Assembly (NCBI RefSeq): GCF_002494345.1
Contig: NZ_NXNI01000001.1
Location: 3,534,001 to 3,598,000 of the forward strand
Direction: 5' to 3'
Length of the DNA stretch: 64,000 nt
From: Natrinema ejinorense
GTDB lineage: Archaea > Halobacteriota > Halobacteria > Halobacteriales > Natrialbaceae
Part shown: piece after piece, positions 1 through 8,181 of the stretch
Layout: each line of letters opens with the position of its first letter
Position numbering within the stretch: position 1 is the first letter of the stretch
Made by a program: the position numbers and the translations under genes
Notes under the pieces: model-generated
Databases searched by the model: none
The model's input: only the letters and a program-made list of their open reading frames with translations
What the model was told of the DNA's origin: nothing

Positions 1-662
1 GCCCCTACGCTGACTTCGCGATGGTTTTCGCCCGGACGAGCGGCGATGACGGCGACCTCGAGGGGATTACGTGTTTCCTCGTCGACGACGACACCCCCGG
101 GTTCGAGGTCGGCAAGATCCACCGGGCGATGGGAATGACCCCCGGAACGCACGCGGAACTCCACTTCGACGACTGCCGCGTCGGCGAGGACCAGGTGCTC
201 GGCGAGGTCGACCAGGGGTTCCAGGCCGCGATGAGCTGGATCGGCGGCGGCCGGATCAACATCGCCGCCGGCGCGGTGGGGACGGCCCAGTTCCTGCTCG
301 ACCTGTCGGTGGACTACGCCCGCAACCGGGAGACGTTTGGGAAACCCATCGGCCACCGGCAAGGGGTCTCCTTCCAGCTGGCCGAACTCGCGACGGACAT
401 CGAGCAGGTCCGACAGCTCTACCGCTACGCCGCCTGGAAGATGGATCAGGGCGAACGAGCCCGCAAAGAGGAGTCGATGGCGAAGCTCCGGGGCGCGAAG
501 CTCGCCAACGACGCGGCCGACGTCGCGATGCAGGTCCACGGCGGAGCCGGCTTCATGAAGGACCTGCCCATCGAGCGTAACTATCGTGCGGCTCGCGTGT
601 TCCGCATCTTCGAGGGAACCGACGAGATCCAGAAACGGACGATCGCCCGGGAACTCATCTGA
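1..662 (+). CDS. Acyl-CoA dehydrogenase, C-terminal part (5' end outside window)
   Basis: FAD enzyme that introduces the alpha-beta double bond into an acyl-CoA. The reading frame is open from base 3 and begins inside the middle beta-domain (PYADFAMVFART, the same block as in the dehydrogenase at 24496-25716). It continues through the C-terminal helical domain with the conserved RNRETFGKPIGHRQG and QVHGGAGF blocks. It ends in FRIFEGTDEIQ, whose Glu is the usual catalytic base of short- and medium-chain family members. About 170 to 190 N-terminal residues are missing because of the window edge, so it is partial rather than broken. The MBL hydrolase gene starts 10 bases after the stop, so the two are probably co-transcribed. 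Chain-length specificity cannot be told. Confidence 0.93.
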   Translation, partial: PYADFAMVFARTSGDDGDLEGITCFLVDDDTPGFEVGKIHRAMGMTPGTHAELHFDDCRVGEDQVLGEVDQGFQAAMSWIGGGRINIAAGAVGTAQFLLDLSVDYARNRETFGKPIGHRQGVSFQLAELATDIEQVRQLYRYAAWKMDQGERARKEESMAKLRGAKLANDAADVAMQVHGGAGFMKDLPIERNYRAARVFRIFEGTDEIQKRTIARELI

Positions 663-671
663 TCGGCCACG

Positions 672-1670
672 ATGGACGACCCGACGCAGCGAGACTCCGC
701 CACCGCCCCCTCGCAGGTCTCGAGACTCGACTTCGATATCGAGTGGCCCCCGAAACACGCCGCGGCGTACCTGATCGAGGAGCCGGCCCCGATCCTGGTC
801 GATACCGGCGATCCAGGGGACCGCGCCGAAGCGACGATCCGCGAGGGACTGGCCGCGACGGGGTACGAGCCGGACGACGTCGCGGCCGTCGTCGTCACCC
901 ACCCCCACAGTGACCACATCGGACAGGTCCCGCTCCTGCGCGAGGCCGGGGCTGGGGTGTACGCCTCCCGCCCGGTGCTCGAGCAACTCGAGCGCGACCC
1001 CGACGACCTCGCCGCGGGGGTTCGCGAGATCGCCCGCTCGACTGGCTACCACGGCGAGGCGATCGACCGCGCGGTCGAACACGCCCAGTCGTCCCTCGAG
1101 CGCAATCGCGGCCTGCTCGTACCCGAGGCGGCCGTTCCCTTCGAGTTCGGCGAGCCGTTTTCCGTCGCGGGCCGCGAGTTCGAGCCGATCCACACGCCGG
1201 GTCACCAGATCCACCACGCGAGCCTGGCGACGGAACTGAACGGCGAACGCGTGCTGTTCAGCGGCGACGCACTCATCGAGCCGTTTCGGCCCGGCGCGAT
1301 CCACGTCGGCATCGATTACGGTGCCTACGACGCCGTCGAGGCGTTCCACCGCGCGATGGACCGGCTCGAGGGTCGGGACGTCGATCGCGTCTTCCCCGGC
1401 CACGGCCCGGTCTTCACCGATTATCAGGGCGTCATCGAGAGCACCCGCTCGGCACTCGAGACGCTCACGGGGGAGGTTTTCGAGGCGGTGACGGCCGCCG
1501 GTCCCGCATCGCCGACGGAGCTCACCCGCCACCGCGTCGGCGAGGCCCGCCACCCGGCGCAGTTGCTCGACACGCTGGGCGCGCTCGGCACGCTCGAGGA
1601 ACGGGGCCGAGTCGAGTACGAGGCCCGCGACGGCGTTCGGTACTACTCGGTCAGGAAGGCGTCGCCGTGA
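672..1670 (+). CDS. MBL-fold metallo-hydrolase (glyoxalase II / lactamase-B type)
   Basis: A 332-residue metallo-beta-lactamase fold protein, probably a thioesterase-like or hydrolytic enzyme with a dinuclear metal site. The full ligand set is visible: THPHSDH at about 76-82, HTPGH ending at His178, FSGDA with Asp199 and FPGHGP with His244. After about residue 255 a C-terminal helical, winged-helix-like extension follows, common in the YflN/LACTB2 branch of the fold. It starts 10 bases after the acyl-CoA dehydrogenase stop, which suggests a role in CoA-ester metabolism, but the substrate is unknown. Its last 28 bases overlap the 3' end of the convergent LLM oxidoreductase gene. Confidence 0.88.
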   Translation: MDDPTQRDSATAPSQVSRLDFDIEWPPKHAAAYLIEEPAPILVDTGDPGDRAEATIREGLAATGYEPDDVAAVVVTHPHSDHIGQVPLLREAGAGVYASRPVLEQLERDPDDLAAGVREIARSTGYHGEAIDRAVEHAQSSLERNRGLLVPEAAVPFEFGEPFSVAGREFEPIHTPGHQIHHASLATELNGERVLFSGDALIEPFRPGAIHVGIDYGAYDAVEAFHRAMDRLEGRDVDRVFPGHGPVFTDYQGVIESTRSALETLTGEVFEAVTAAGPASPTELTRHRVGEARHPAQLLDTLGALGTLEERGRVEYEARDGVRYYSVRKASP

Positions 1671-2632
1671 TCCAGCGGGAGGACGACCCGGTCCGCAATG
1701 CCGCCGTAGCGCTCCCGGGCCGCCGCGAGCAGTTCGTCGGGCTGCGCTTCGATCGCGAACGTCGCCACCATCTCGTCCGTGATCAGTTCGGCCATGTCCT
1801 CCCATCGCTGGTTCTTCGAGAGGTCGTGTAGCTCCTCGCCGACGTCCCGCCAGCCGTGATGGTCGAGGACGTCGTGGTAGGTTCGAGTACTGCCGTAGAA
1901 GGCGATGCGCCGACGAACCTCCTCCCGAGACCGCTCGCGCTCCTCCTCGGTTTCCCCCGTCACGACGAACGGGCTCGCCGAGAGCGAGACGTCCTCGAGC
2001 GACCGATCCCCGCGATCGGCTCCCTCCGCGACGGTCGGAGCGACGACGTCGTCGGTGTACTCGGGTGTATTGAACGGGTGCATCGCCAGTCCGTCACAGA
2101 GCTCGCCCGCAAGCCGGATGTTGTACTCGTTGACGCCCGCGATGTAGATCGGGATCTCGGGGTGGTCGATCGGTCCCGGATCGAACGTCTCGGTCATGAG
2201 CGAGAAGGAGTAGTGGTCGCCCTCGTAGTCGAGTTCGGCCTCCCCCTGAAAGACGTCGAAGATGTGTCGGAGCGACTCGACGACCTCGCGCAGCCGCGGC
2301 CCCGGCGACTCCCAGTCGACGCTGAATCGGCGCTCGTTGTGGCCTTTGACCTGCGTGCCGAGGCCGAGCACGAACCGGCCGTCAGTGTACCGCGCGAGGT
2401 CCCAGGCGGTGTAGGCGAGCGCCATGGGACTGCGAGTAAAGGCGAGCGCGATCCGCGTTCCCTGCCGTATCTCCTCGGTCCGGTCGGCAATGAGCGGATG
2501 CGGGAGGAACGCGTCGTTGTCCGTTTCGGGCGTCCAGACGCCGTCGAAGCCGAACTCCTCGGCACGCCCGGCGGCTCCACCGGTGTCGCCTGCCAATCCC
2601 GGTACCATCGCGTCAATGCGAAGGTCTGACAT
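1643..2632 (-). CDS. LLM-class F420-dependent oxidoreductase (TIGR03617-like)
   Basis: A 329-residue luciferase-like TIM-barrel protein, expected to use coenzyme F420 (abundant in haloarchaea) or a flavin. The N-terminal block AEEFGFDGVWTPETDNDAF and the segment LGLGTQVKGHNERRFS closely match the mainly mycobacterial TIGR03617 family as I remember it. No substrate is established for that family. The gene follows the hydroxyacid dehydrogenase after 79 bases, and an A/T-rich box about 30 bases before the ATG may give it its own promoter. Its 3' end overlaps the MBL hydrolase by 28 bases. The family call is firm and the reaction is unknown. Confidence 0.88.
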   Translation of the reverse strand: MSDLRIDAMVPGLAGDTGGAAGRAEEFGFDGVWTPETDNDAFLPHPLIADRTEEIRQGTRIALAFTRSPMALAYTAWDLARYTDGRFVLGLGTQVKGHNERRFSVDWESPGPRLREVVESLRHIFDVFQGEAELDYEGDHYSFSLMTETFDPGPIDHPEIPIYIAGVNEYNIRLAGELCDGLAMHPFNTPEYTDDVVAPTVAEGADRGDRSLEDVSLSASPFVVTGETEEERERSREEVRRRIAFYGSTRTYHDVLDHHGWRDVGEELHDLSKNQRWEDMAELITDEMVATFAIEAQPDELLAAARERYGGIADRVVLPLDHGDAFLTE

Positions 2633-2711
2633 ACACAGTGGTCGACGGGGGAACCCTTCAATCTATGGACGCGTTGTGGCTCGAGCGGCGAGCGACCCTC
2701 GAATCCCGGAC

Positions 2712-3650
2712 TCAGACGACGCGGTTCTCGAGGGCCGCTCCCTCGCGAAACCGCTCGTAGTTCCGGAGGAAGACGTCGGCACACCGCTCCCAGTAGTGGG
2801 GCGTGCTCCCGGCCATGTGGGGCGTCACGAGCACGTCGTCGCGGTCCCACAGCCGCGAGTCGTCGGGCAGCGGCTCCGCCTCGAAAACGTCCAGCGCAGC
2901 GCCGCCGAGTTCGTCGGCCTCGAGCGCGTCGACCAGCGCGGGTTGATCGACGACCGCGCCCCGGGCGACGTTGACGAGGACCGCCTCGTCGCGCAGGGTC
3001 CCGAGGGCGTCGGCGTCGATCAGCCCCCGCGTCTCGTCGGTCAGCGGGCAGGCGAGGACGAGATAGTCGCTCTCGATCAGGACGGCCTCGAGGCCGTCGG
3101 GGCCGTAAATCTCGTCGACGGCGTCGGGCGAACTGGTCGGATCGCGTTTGGTCCCGATCACGCGGGCGTCGAAGGGCCGGCAGTAGTCGGCGACCTGCGA
3201 ACCGATCGCGCCGACGCCGACGATTCCGATTGTCCGATCACCGAGTTCACCACCCGTATACCGTTGCCACTCCCGCCGTTGCTGTTGGGCGACGGCGCGA
3301 TCGAACCGCCGCTCGAAGTACAGCAGATAGCCAAGAACCTGCTGGCCGATCGGTTTCGCGTGGATTCCCGAGACGGTCGTCAACGCGATGTTGCGGTCGG
3401 CCAGCGCGTCGTGATCGTAGGCGTCGGTACCCGCGCTGAGCGCCTGCACCCACTCGAGGTCGGCGGCCGCCGCGAGCGCGTCCTCGGGGAGTCGATGCGT
3501 GAGGAGCACCTCCGCGTCGGCGACGGCCTCGAGCAGGTCGTCCTCGCTCTCGACGTGCTCGAGGTCGATATCCGGCCGCCGCGTGCGGATCTCCTCGGTG
3601 ACGATCGGGCCGCCGCCCGCGAGGACGTGGGGGGTGACGATGACGGTCAC
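2712..3650 (-). CDS. D-2-hydroxyacid dehydrogenase family protein
   Basis: NAD(P)-dependent enzyme interconverting D-2-hydroxyacids and 2-oxoacids. The 312-residue length is typical. Visible are the Rossmann fingerprint GVGAIGSQ, the NVARGAVVDQPAL block carrying the substrate-binding Arg, a downstream Glu in DVFEAEPLPDDS, and the catalytic His in TPHMAGSTPHY. Only 3 bases separate it from the stop of the acyl-CoA ligase upstream, so the two form an operon. Family members from haloarchaea are often annotated as phosphoglycerate or glyoxylate reductases, and the true substrate cannot be read from sequence. Confidence 0.9.
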   Translation of the reverse strand: MTVIVTPHVLAGGGPIVTEEIRTRRPDIDLEHVESEDDLLEAVADAEVLLTHRLPEDALAAAADLEWVQALSAGTDAYDHDALADRNIALTTVSGIHAKPIGQQVLGYLLYFERRFDRAVAQQQRREWQRYTGGELGDRTIGIVGVGAIGSQVADYCRPFDARVIGTKRDPTSSPDAVDEIYGPDGLEAVLIESDYLVLACPLTDETRGLIDADALGTLRDEAVLVNVARGAVVDQPALVDALEADELGGAALDVFEAEPLPDDSRLWDRDDVLVTPHMAGSTPHYWERCADVFLRNYERFREGAALENRVV

Positions 3651-3653
3651 GGG

Positions 3654-5228
3654 CTACTCGGATGCTCCCTCGTCGCGTTCCTCGAGCTTGTACTTCTGGA
3701 TCTTCCCCGACGTCGTCCGCGGGAGTTCGTCGATGAACTCGACCTCGCGGGGGTGCTTGTAGGAGGCGACGTTGTCGAGGAAGAAGTCTTTGATCTCCTC
3801 GCTCGTGACGTCGACGCCGGGTTCGACCCCCGGCTTGGTAACGACGTAGGCCTTCGGCACCTCGTTGCGGCGCTCGTCGGGGATTCCCACCACCGCGCCC
3901 TCGGCGACCGCCTCGTGCTCGGCCAGCAACTCCTCGAGTTCGCTGGGATAGATGTTGTAGCCGGCGGAGTTGATCATGTGCTTCTTCCGGTCGACGATCT
4001 CGTAGTAGTTGTCCGCGTCCCGGCGGGCGATGTCGCCGGTACGGAGGTACCCGTCCTCGGTAAAGGCACGCTCGGTCGCCTCGGGCATCCCGTGGTAGCA
4101 TTTCATTACCTGCGGGCCGCGGACGAGGAGTTCGCCCTCCTCGCCGACGGCGACCGTCTCGCCGCTGCCGTCGACGATCTTGGCTTCGGTCATCCGGGTC
4201 GGCTGGCCGATCGTGCCGTGGCGCAGGCCGAACGTCGAGCCGCGCTGGGAGTGGGTCGCGCCGTTCGTCTCCGTCAACCCGTATCCCTCGGCCATTTCGA
4301 CGCCGGCGACCTCCTCGAACTCCTCTTGGACGGCGACGGACATCTTCGCGCCGCCCTCGCCGGCCGACTCGAGGCTGGTGAGATCGTACTCGCCGAAGTC
4401 CTCGCTGTTGATCATGTCGACGTACATCGCGGTGACGCCGACGTAGTGGGTGATCCCCTCCTCGTCGATCAGCGCCATCGCCGCGTCGGCGTCCCAGTTG
4501 GCCGCACTCCGCAGGTAGACGCTCCCGCCCCGCACGAGCGGCTGCCAGGCGGTGTGGGTAAAGCCGGTGATGTGGTACAGCGGCAGCCAGACGAGGCTGC
4601 GGACGGCTTCGTCCTCGAGGGCGTGGTCCTGGGAGAGGATGGCGAACGTCTGGGCGCGGACGTTGCGGTGGGTGAGCTCGACTCCCTTCGGCTTACCCGT
4701 CGTCCCCGAGGTGTAGGGCAACAGCGCCACGTCGTCGTCGGCCCGCTCGACGAACGTCTCCTCGCCCCGGACGTCGGCGAAGGCGTGGAAATCGTCGGCG
4801 TCCGTCCCGACCGAGATGACGACCGGGTCCCAATCGATCTCGGCGAGTGCCTCCTCGAGGAACGGTTCGAGGGCCTCGTGTGTCAACACGACGGTCGCCT
4901 CGGTGTCCTCGAGCTGGTAGGTCAGCTCCCGCTTGCGGTACTGGGGATTGACCGGCGAGACGATCACGCCCGCTTTGAAGGCACCGAGCGCGCCGATCAG
5001 GTACGGCGGGCAGTTCGGCAGGTACTGGAGCAGTACGTCGCCGGGTTCGATCCCGAGGTCGGCCAGGCCGCCGGCGACCCGCGAACTCTCGGTCTGGAGT
5101 TCGTCGTGGGACAGCGTCTCCCCGTGATACTCGATCGCCCGTGCGTCGCCGTGGTGGCGCGCCGTCTCGTCGTGCAGTCGCGCGACGTTCCCTTCTCTCG
5201 CACTTTCGCTAACGCTTGCCAAATCCAT
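3654..5228 (-). CDS. AMP-forming acyl-CoA ligase (class I adenylate-forming)
   Basis: Activates a carboxylic acid with ATP and CoA. The 524-residue protein contains the P-loop PYTSGTTGKPKGVELTH, the YGLTETN motif, the LRTGDIARRD hinge and the C-terminal lysine in PRTTSGKIQKYKL. The open frame runs further upstream, but the start MDLASVSESA at 5228 is chosen because a TATA-like box lies 21 to 30 bases before it and the extra residues look non-coding. It heads a likely three-gene unit with the hydroxyacid dehydrogenase and the LLM oxidoreductase. It is paralogous to the ligase at 9554-11173. The substrate (medium-chain, branched or aromatic acid) is not determined. Confidence 0.9.
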   Translation of the reverse strand: MDLASVSESAREGNVARLHDETARHHGDARAIEYHGETLSHDELQTESSRVAGGLADLGIEPGDVLLQYLPNCPPYLIGALGAFKAGVIVSPVNPQYRKRELTYQLEDTEATVVLTHEALEPFLEEALAEIDWDPVVISVGTDADDFHAFADVRGEETFVERADDDVALLPYTSGTTGKPKGVELTHRNVRAQTFAILSQDHALEDEAVRSLVWLPLYHITGFTHTAWQPLVRGGSVYLRSAANWDADAAMALIDEEGITHYVGVTAMYVDMINSEDFGEYDLTSLESAGEGGAKMSVAVQEEFEEVAGVEMAEGYGLTETNGATHSQRGSTFGLRHGTIGQPTRMTEAKIVDGSGETVAVGEEGELLVRGPQVMKCYHGMPEATERAFTEDGYLRTGDIARRDADNYYEIVDRKKHMINSAGYNIYPSELEELLAEHEAVAEGAVVGIPDERRNEVPKAYVVTKPGVEPGVDVTSEEIKDFFLDNVASYKHPREVEFIDELPRTTSGKIQKYKLEERDEGASE

Positions 5229-5248
5229 GCGCCATGGTATCACGCAGT

Positions 5249-5258
5249 AATATAAAAT
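5249..5258 (-). promoter_or_regulatory. TATA-like box for acyl-CoA ligase at 5228
   Basis: On the minus strand an A/T-only run (CTATTTTATA-type) is centred about 25 to 27 bases before the ATG at 5228, as expected for a leaderless haloarchaeal transcript. It decides the start codon. Confidence 0.55.
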
Positions 5259-5492
5259 AGTACCCCTGATGGGGAGAGGGCGTCGGAATCCGCAGTTCGG
5301 TCGGCTGGGACCGGCTCGTCGTCCAGACTCGAAGCGAGTTCTCGACTCCGTCTCCGCACGTGTCCATCGCCGCACGTGTACGGAACGCGCGTATGGCTCA
5401 GCAGTGTACTCGAGGCGCGGGTAACGCTCTCGATTCAGTAGCGGACGACATGGCCGGCCGCGAGACGGATGCTGTGATATACCCTACCACAA

Positions 5493-5499
5493 CTTATTT
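5493..5499 (+). promoter_or_regulatory. TATA-like box upstream of thiolase/DUF35 unit
   Basis: CTTATTT stands in a GC-rich context. Transcription would be expected to begin near 5522-5526, exactly at a short ATG ORF (5526) and about 31 bases before the GTG of the thiolase-like gene. Confidence 0.5.
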
Positions 5500-5525
5500 G
5501 CGGTCGGTCGGGATATCGGGAGAGC

Positions 5526-5564
5526 ATGGCACGATCCGAGAGGCGGAGGGACGCCTGTGACTGA
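5526..5564 (+). CDS. Possible 12-codon leaderless upstream ORF
   Basis: The ORF MARSERRRDACD begins at the place where a transcript from the TATA box at 5493-5499 should start. Its TGA at 5562-5564 lies 5 bases inside the thiolase-like gene, so the two reading frames overlap by 8 bases. A Shine-Dalgarno-like GGAGGG (5545-5550) lies inside this mini-ORF, 6 bases before the thiolase GTG. The arrangement suggests translational coupling or a regulatory leader peptide, but such a short ORF can arise by chance. Confidence 0.3.
   Translation: MARSERRRDACD
5545..5550 (+). promoter_or_regulatory. Shine-Dalgarno site deciding the GTG start at 5557
   Basis: GGAGGG sits 6 bases before GTG at 5557. It supports a leadered start for the thiolase-like gene, unlike the leaderless starts common in this window. 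Confidence 0.55.
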
Positions 5565-6705
5565 ACCGATCGTCGCGGGCGTCGCCGAAAGCGAACTCGG
5601 CGAAACGCCCGACCGGAACTGGCTCGATAACGCGGCGATCGCGACCGTTCGCGCGCTCGAGGACGCCGGCTGTACTCTCGACGAGGTCGACGGCGTCGCG
5701 GTCGCCGGCGGCGACGACTACATGCCGGCGCTGGTACTCGCGGAGTACCTCGACCTCGACGAGCCCTCGTTTCTCGAGGGGACCGAGATCGGCGGCTCGT
5801 CGTTCGAGCACTTCTGTGGCCACGTCGGCGACGCCATGGCCCGCGGCGAGGCCGATGTCGTAGTCGTCGCCTACGGCTCGACGCGCAAGACGGGCCCCGA
5901 GAGGGAGCAATCGCTCGCGGAGACCCACCCCATCGACGGCTTCGTCCGCCCGACGGGGCTCTTCAGGCCGCCCGGAGCCTACGCGATGGCCGCACGGCGA
6001 CACATGCACGAGTACGGGACGACGGAGGAACAACTCGCCGAGATCGCCGTCTCGACCCGCGAGTGGGCGTCGATGAACCCCAAAGCGGCCCATCAAGAGT
6101 CGATTACGGTCGCGGACGTCCTCGAGTCCCGACGGATCGCCGAGCCGTTCACCCTGCTGGACTGCTGTCTCGTCTCGGACGGCGGCGGCGCGGTCGTGCT
6201 CGTGAGCGAGGAGCGGGCCCGCGAACTCGACGTCCCGGAGATCGCCGTCGCCGGCGTCGCCTCGACGAGCACTCACCGGCAGGACGTAAGCGAGATGCCC
6301 GACATGACGACCACCGGCGCTGCGGTCACGGGACCGAAGGCCTTCGAGCAAGCGGGGATTACCCACGACGACGTCGACGTCGCCGAGATATACGACTCCT
6401 TTACGTACACCGCGCTGGTCACCCTCGAGGATCTGGGCTTCTGCGAAAAGGGCGAGGGCGGTGCGTTCGTCGAAGGCGGCACCACCGCTCCCGGCGGCGA
6501 GCTTCCGATGAACACGCAGGGGGGCGGGCTTTCCTACTGTCACCCCGGTCACTTCGGCGTCTTCGTCCTCGTCGAGGCCGTCCGGCAGCTCCGTGGCGAG
6601 TACACGGGCGACCGGCAGGTCGACGACGCCGAGATCGCGGTTGCCCACGGCACCGGTGGACTGTTGTCCTCGAGTAGCACGGTCGTCCTCCGGAGGGAAT
6701 CATGA
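5557..6705 (+). CDS. Thiolase-like protein (SCP2/Ltp2 type), candidate retro-aldolase
   Basis: A 382-residue thiolase-fold protein. The position that carries the nucleophilic Cys in true thiolases reads GGSSFEHFCG at 79-88, with Ser in its place. The other conserved blocks are IYDSF (Tyr279), NTQGGGLSYCHPG (Tyr327, His329) and the C-terminal HGTGGLLSSSS, which lacks the second catalytic Cys. This is the pattern of SCP2-like thiolases and of Ltp2, which cleaves beta-hydroxyacyl-CoA by retro-aldol chemistry together with a DUF35 protein. Here a DUF35 gene overlaps by 4 bases and a MaoC hydratase lies next door. The fold is certain; aldolase rather than thiolase activity is inference. Confidence 0.85.
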   Translation: MTEPIVAGVAESELGETPDRNWLDNAAIATVRALEDAGCTLDEVDGVAVAGGDDYMPALVLAEYLDLDEPSFLEGTEIGGSSFEHFCGHVGDAMARGEADVVVVAYGSTRKTGPEREQSLAETHPIDGFVRPTGLFRPPGAYAMAARRHMHEYGTTEEQLAEIAVSTREWASMNPKAAHQESITVADVLESRRIAEPFTLLDCCLVSDGGGAVVLVSEERARELDVPEIAVAGVASTSTHRQDVSEMPDMTTTGAAVTGPKAFEQAGITHDDVDVAEIYDSFTYTALVTLEDLGFCEKGEGGAFVEGGTTAPGGELPMNTQGGGLSYCHPGHFGVFVLVEAVRQLRGEYTGDRQVDDAEIAVAHGTGGLLSSSSTVVLRRES

Positions 6706-7127
6706 GCGGCCGCGTCGAGGACCGCCGCGACGAATGGGAGGGGCCAGTCCCCGTCCCGACCGGTGCGACGGTCCCGTTCTGGGAAGCGACGCTCGAGGGG
6801 GAACTCCTGTATCAGGAGTGTGACTGTGGCAACCGCCAGCTGTACCCGCGGGCGGTCTGTACCGCCTGTGGGGCCGAAGACCCGCCGTTCGCGGCAAGCG
6901 AGGGCGTCGGCACGGTCTACACCTACACCGTCTGCCACGTGCCTGGCGAGCCGGGGTTCGCCGATCGGACGCCCTACGTCGTCGGCGCGATCGATCTCGC
7001 CGAGGGGCCGCGACTGCTCGCCGTGATCGACGCCGATCCCGAGCGCCTCGAGATCGGTGCGCCGGTCGCGGTCACCTTCTGGCGAGTCTCCGAGGACGCC
7101 GCGATTCCAGTGTTCGTCCCGGGGTAA
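6702..7127 (+). CDS. Zn-ribbon / OB-fold DUF35 protein, partner of the thiolase-like protein
   Basis: A 141-residue protein with an N-terminal rubredoxin-like zinc ribbon (CDCGNRQLYPRAVCTACG: Cys pair, spacer, CxxC) followed by an OB fold (GTVYTYTVCH to the C-terminus). DUF35 proteins bind thiolase-fold partners, as in archaeal HMG-CoA synthase complexes and the steroid aldolase Ltp2-ChsH2. The start overlaps the preceding stop as ATGA, the usual sign of stoichiometric coupled translation. It is probably a structural subunit or acyl-CoA channel rather than a catalyst. Length and motifs are complete. Confidence 0.92.
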   Translation: MSGRVEDRRDEWEGPVPVPTGATVPFWEATLEGELLYQECDCGNRQLYPRAVCTACGAEDPPFAASEGVGTVYTYTVCHVPGEPGFADRTPYVVGAIDLAEGPRLLAVIDADPERLEIGAPVAVTFWRVSEDAAIPVFVPG

Positions 7128-7155
7128 AACGTTCGGCGCGCGTCTTTTCCCAGTC

Positions 7156-8181
7156 TTACTCGAGGTCGGCCGTCGCCGTTCCGGTCAGCAGCGTCTCGCC
7201 GTCGGTCGTCCGCGCCTCGAGTGCCGTCTCGACGGTTCCCGAATCGCGATCGACCTCGACGACCTCGCCGGTGGCGACGACGGTGTCGCCGGGGAACACG
7301 CGCGACTGGAATCGGAGGCCGAAACTCGTGACGTCGGCGAGGTCGAACCAGTCCGTGACGACCCGCGAGGTGATTCCGGCGGTGAACATGCCCTGGCCGA
7401 AGACGCTCTCGTTGCCCGCCGCCGTCGCGTAGGGCTCGTCGTAGTGGATCGGGTTGAAGTCGCCGCTGGCACCCGCGTACTTGACGAAGTGTTGGCGCTC
7501 GAGATCCTCGACGACGACCGTCGGCCCGGCGTCGCCGACCGCGAGGTCGTCGACCGTGCGGACCCGCTCGAACTCGGCGGTCGTGTCCGACGGCGCTGCC
7601 GGCTCCGTTCGGGCGGCTCCGCCGTTCGTCTCGGCCGTTTCGGGGCCATCGGCCGGTTCGCCCGCCTCGCCGTCGCCGTTCCCATCGCCGTCGTCGACCG
7701 CACCCTGCGTTTCGATCGCGGTCGACCGATCGGTGAGGACGAGGTCGCCGTCTCGCGTCCGGTACTCGGTCTCGAGGACGGCGAAGGTCATCGTCCCCGC
7801 GCGGCCGCCCTCGCGCTGGAAGACGTCCGCGAGGGTGGTCGTCCCCTCGAGGACGTCGCCGACGTAGACCGGTCGCTCGTACTCGTGGGCCTGCTCGCCG
7901 TGGAGGACGTACTCCGGCTGGAAGCCGAGGTCGAAGCCCTTGCCGTCGACGTCGGCGGGGGTGTACCGCGGGAACCGGGCGACCTGCGTGTAGGTCAGCG
8001 GTGCGGGGGTCCGGTCGTGGCCCCGCTCGGCCGCTGTCGTCTCGTCGCGGAAAACCGGGTCGTCGGACGTGATCGCCCGTGCGAACTCCTCGACCTTGCC
8101 GGGTTCGATGCGAAACGCCTCGGCGGTGACCCGGGAGTCGCCGACCATCGCCTCGAGTTCCTCGAGGGACTTATTCGGCAT
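7156..8181 (-). CDS. Two-domain MaoC-like (R)-enoyl-CoA hydratase
   Basis: A 341-residue double hot-dog protein. Residues 1 to about 155 form a FAS1/MaoC-N-like domain. Residues 156 to 205 are an acidic Gly/Asp/Glu-rich linker. Residues 206 to 341 form the catalytic MaoC domain with the hydratase-2 motif SGDFNPIHYDEP (Asp241, Asn243, His246). It should hydrate trans-2-enoyl-CoA to a 3-hydroxyacyl-CoA, the substrate type that a retro-aldolase such as the 5557-6705/6702-7127 pair would cleave. It converges on the DUF35 gene. A small upstream ORF overlaps its first 11 bases. Confidence 0.9.
   Translation of the reverse strand: MPNKSLEELEAMVGDSRVTAEAFRIEPGKVEEFARAITSDDPVFRDETTAAERGHDRTPAPLTYTQVARFPRYTPADVDGKGFDLGFQPEYVLHGEQAHEYERPVYVGDVLEGTTTLADVFQREGGRAGTMTFAVLETEYRTRDGDLVLTDRSTAIETQGAVDDGDGNGDGEAGEPADGPETAETNGGAARTEPAAPSDTTAEFERVRTVDDLAVGDAGPTVVVEDLERQHFVKYAGASGDFNPIHYDEPYATAAGNESVFGQGMFTAGITSRVVTDWFDLADVTSFGLRFQSRVFPGDTVVATGEVVEVDRDSGTVETALEARTTDGETLLTGTATADLE

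Larger units (their letters stand above)
5229..5525. other. Divergent intergenic region
   Basis: About 300 bases between the acyl-CoA ligase (leftward) and the thiolase unit (rightward). It holds the two facing promoters listed separately. The middle (about 5270-5480) is GC-rich with no convincing gene. A 66-codon open frame at 5360-5560 has no protein-like composition and I reject it. Confidence 0.6.

Noticed and set aside
2424-5255. A 943-codon open frame on the plus strand
   Set aside because: It is antisense to three clear minus-strand genes and its composition (His/Val/Arg/Asp-rich, no domains) is typical of GC-rich antisense shadow.
5360-5560. A 66-codon frame before the thiolase-like gene
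   Set aside because: No promoter at its start, unremarkable composition, and it overlaps the better explained promoter and leader of the thiolase-like gene.
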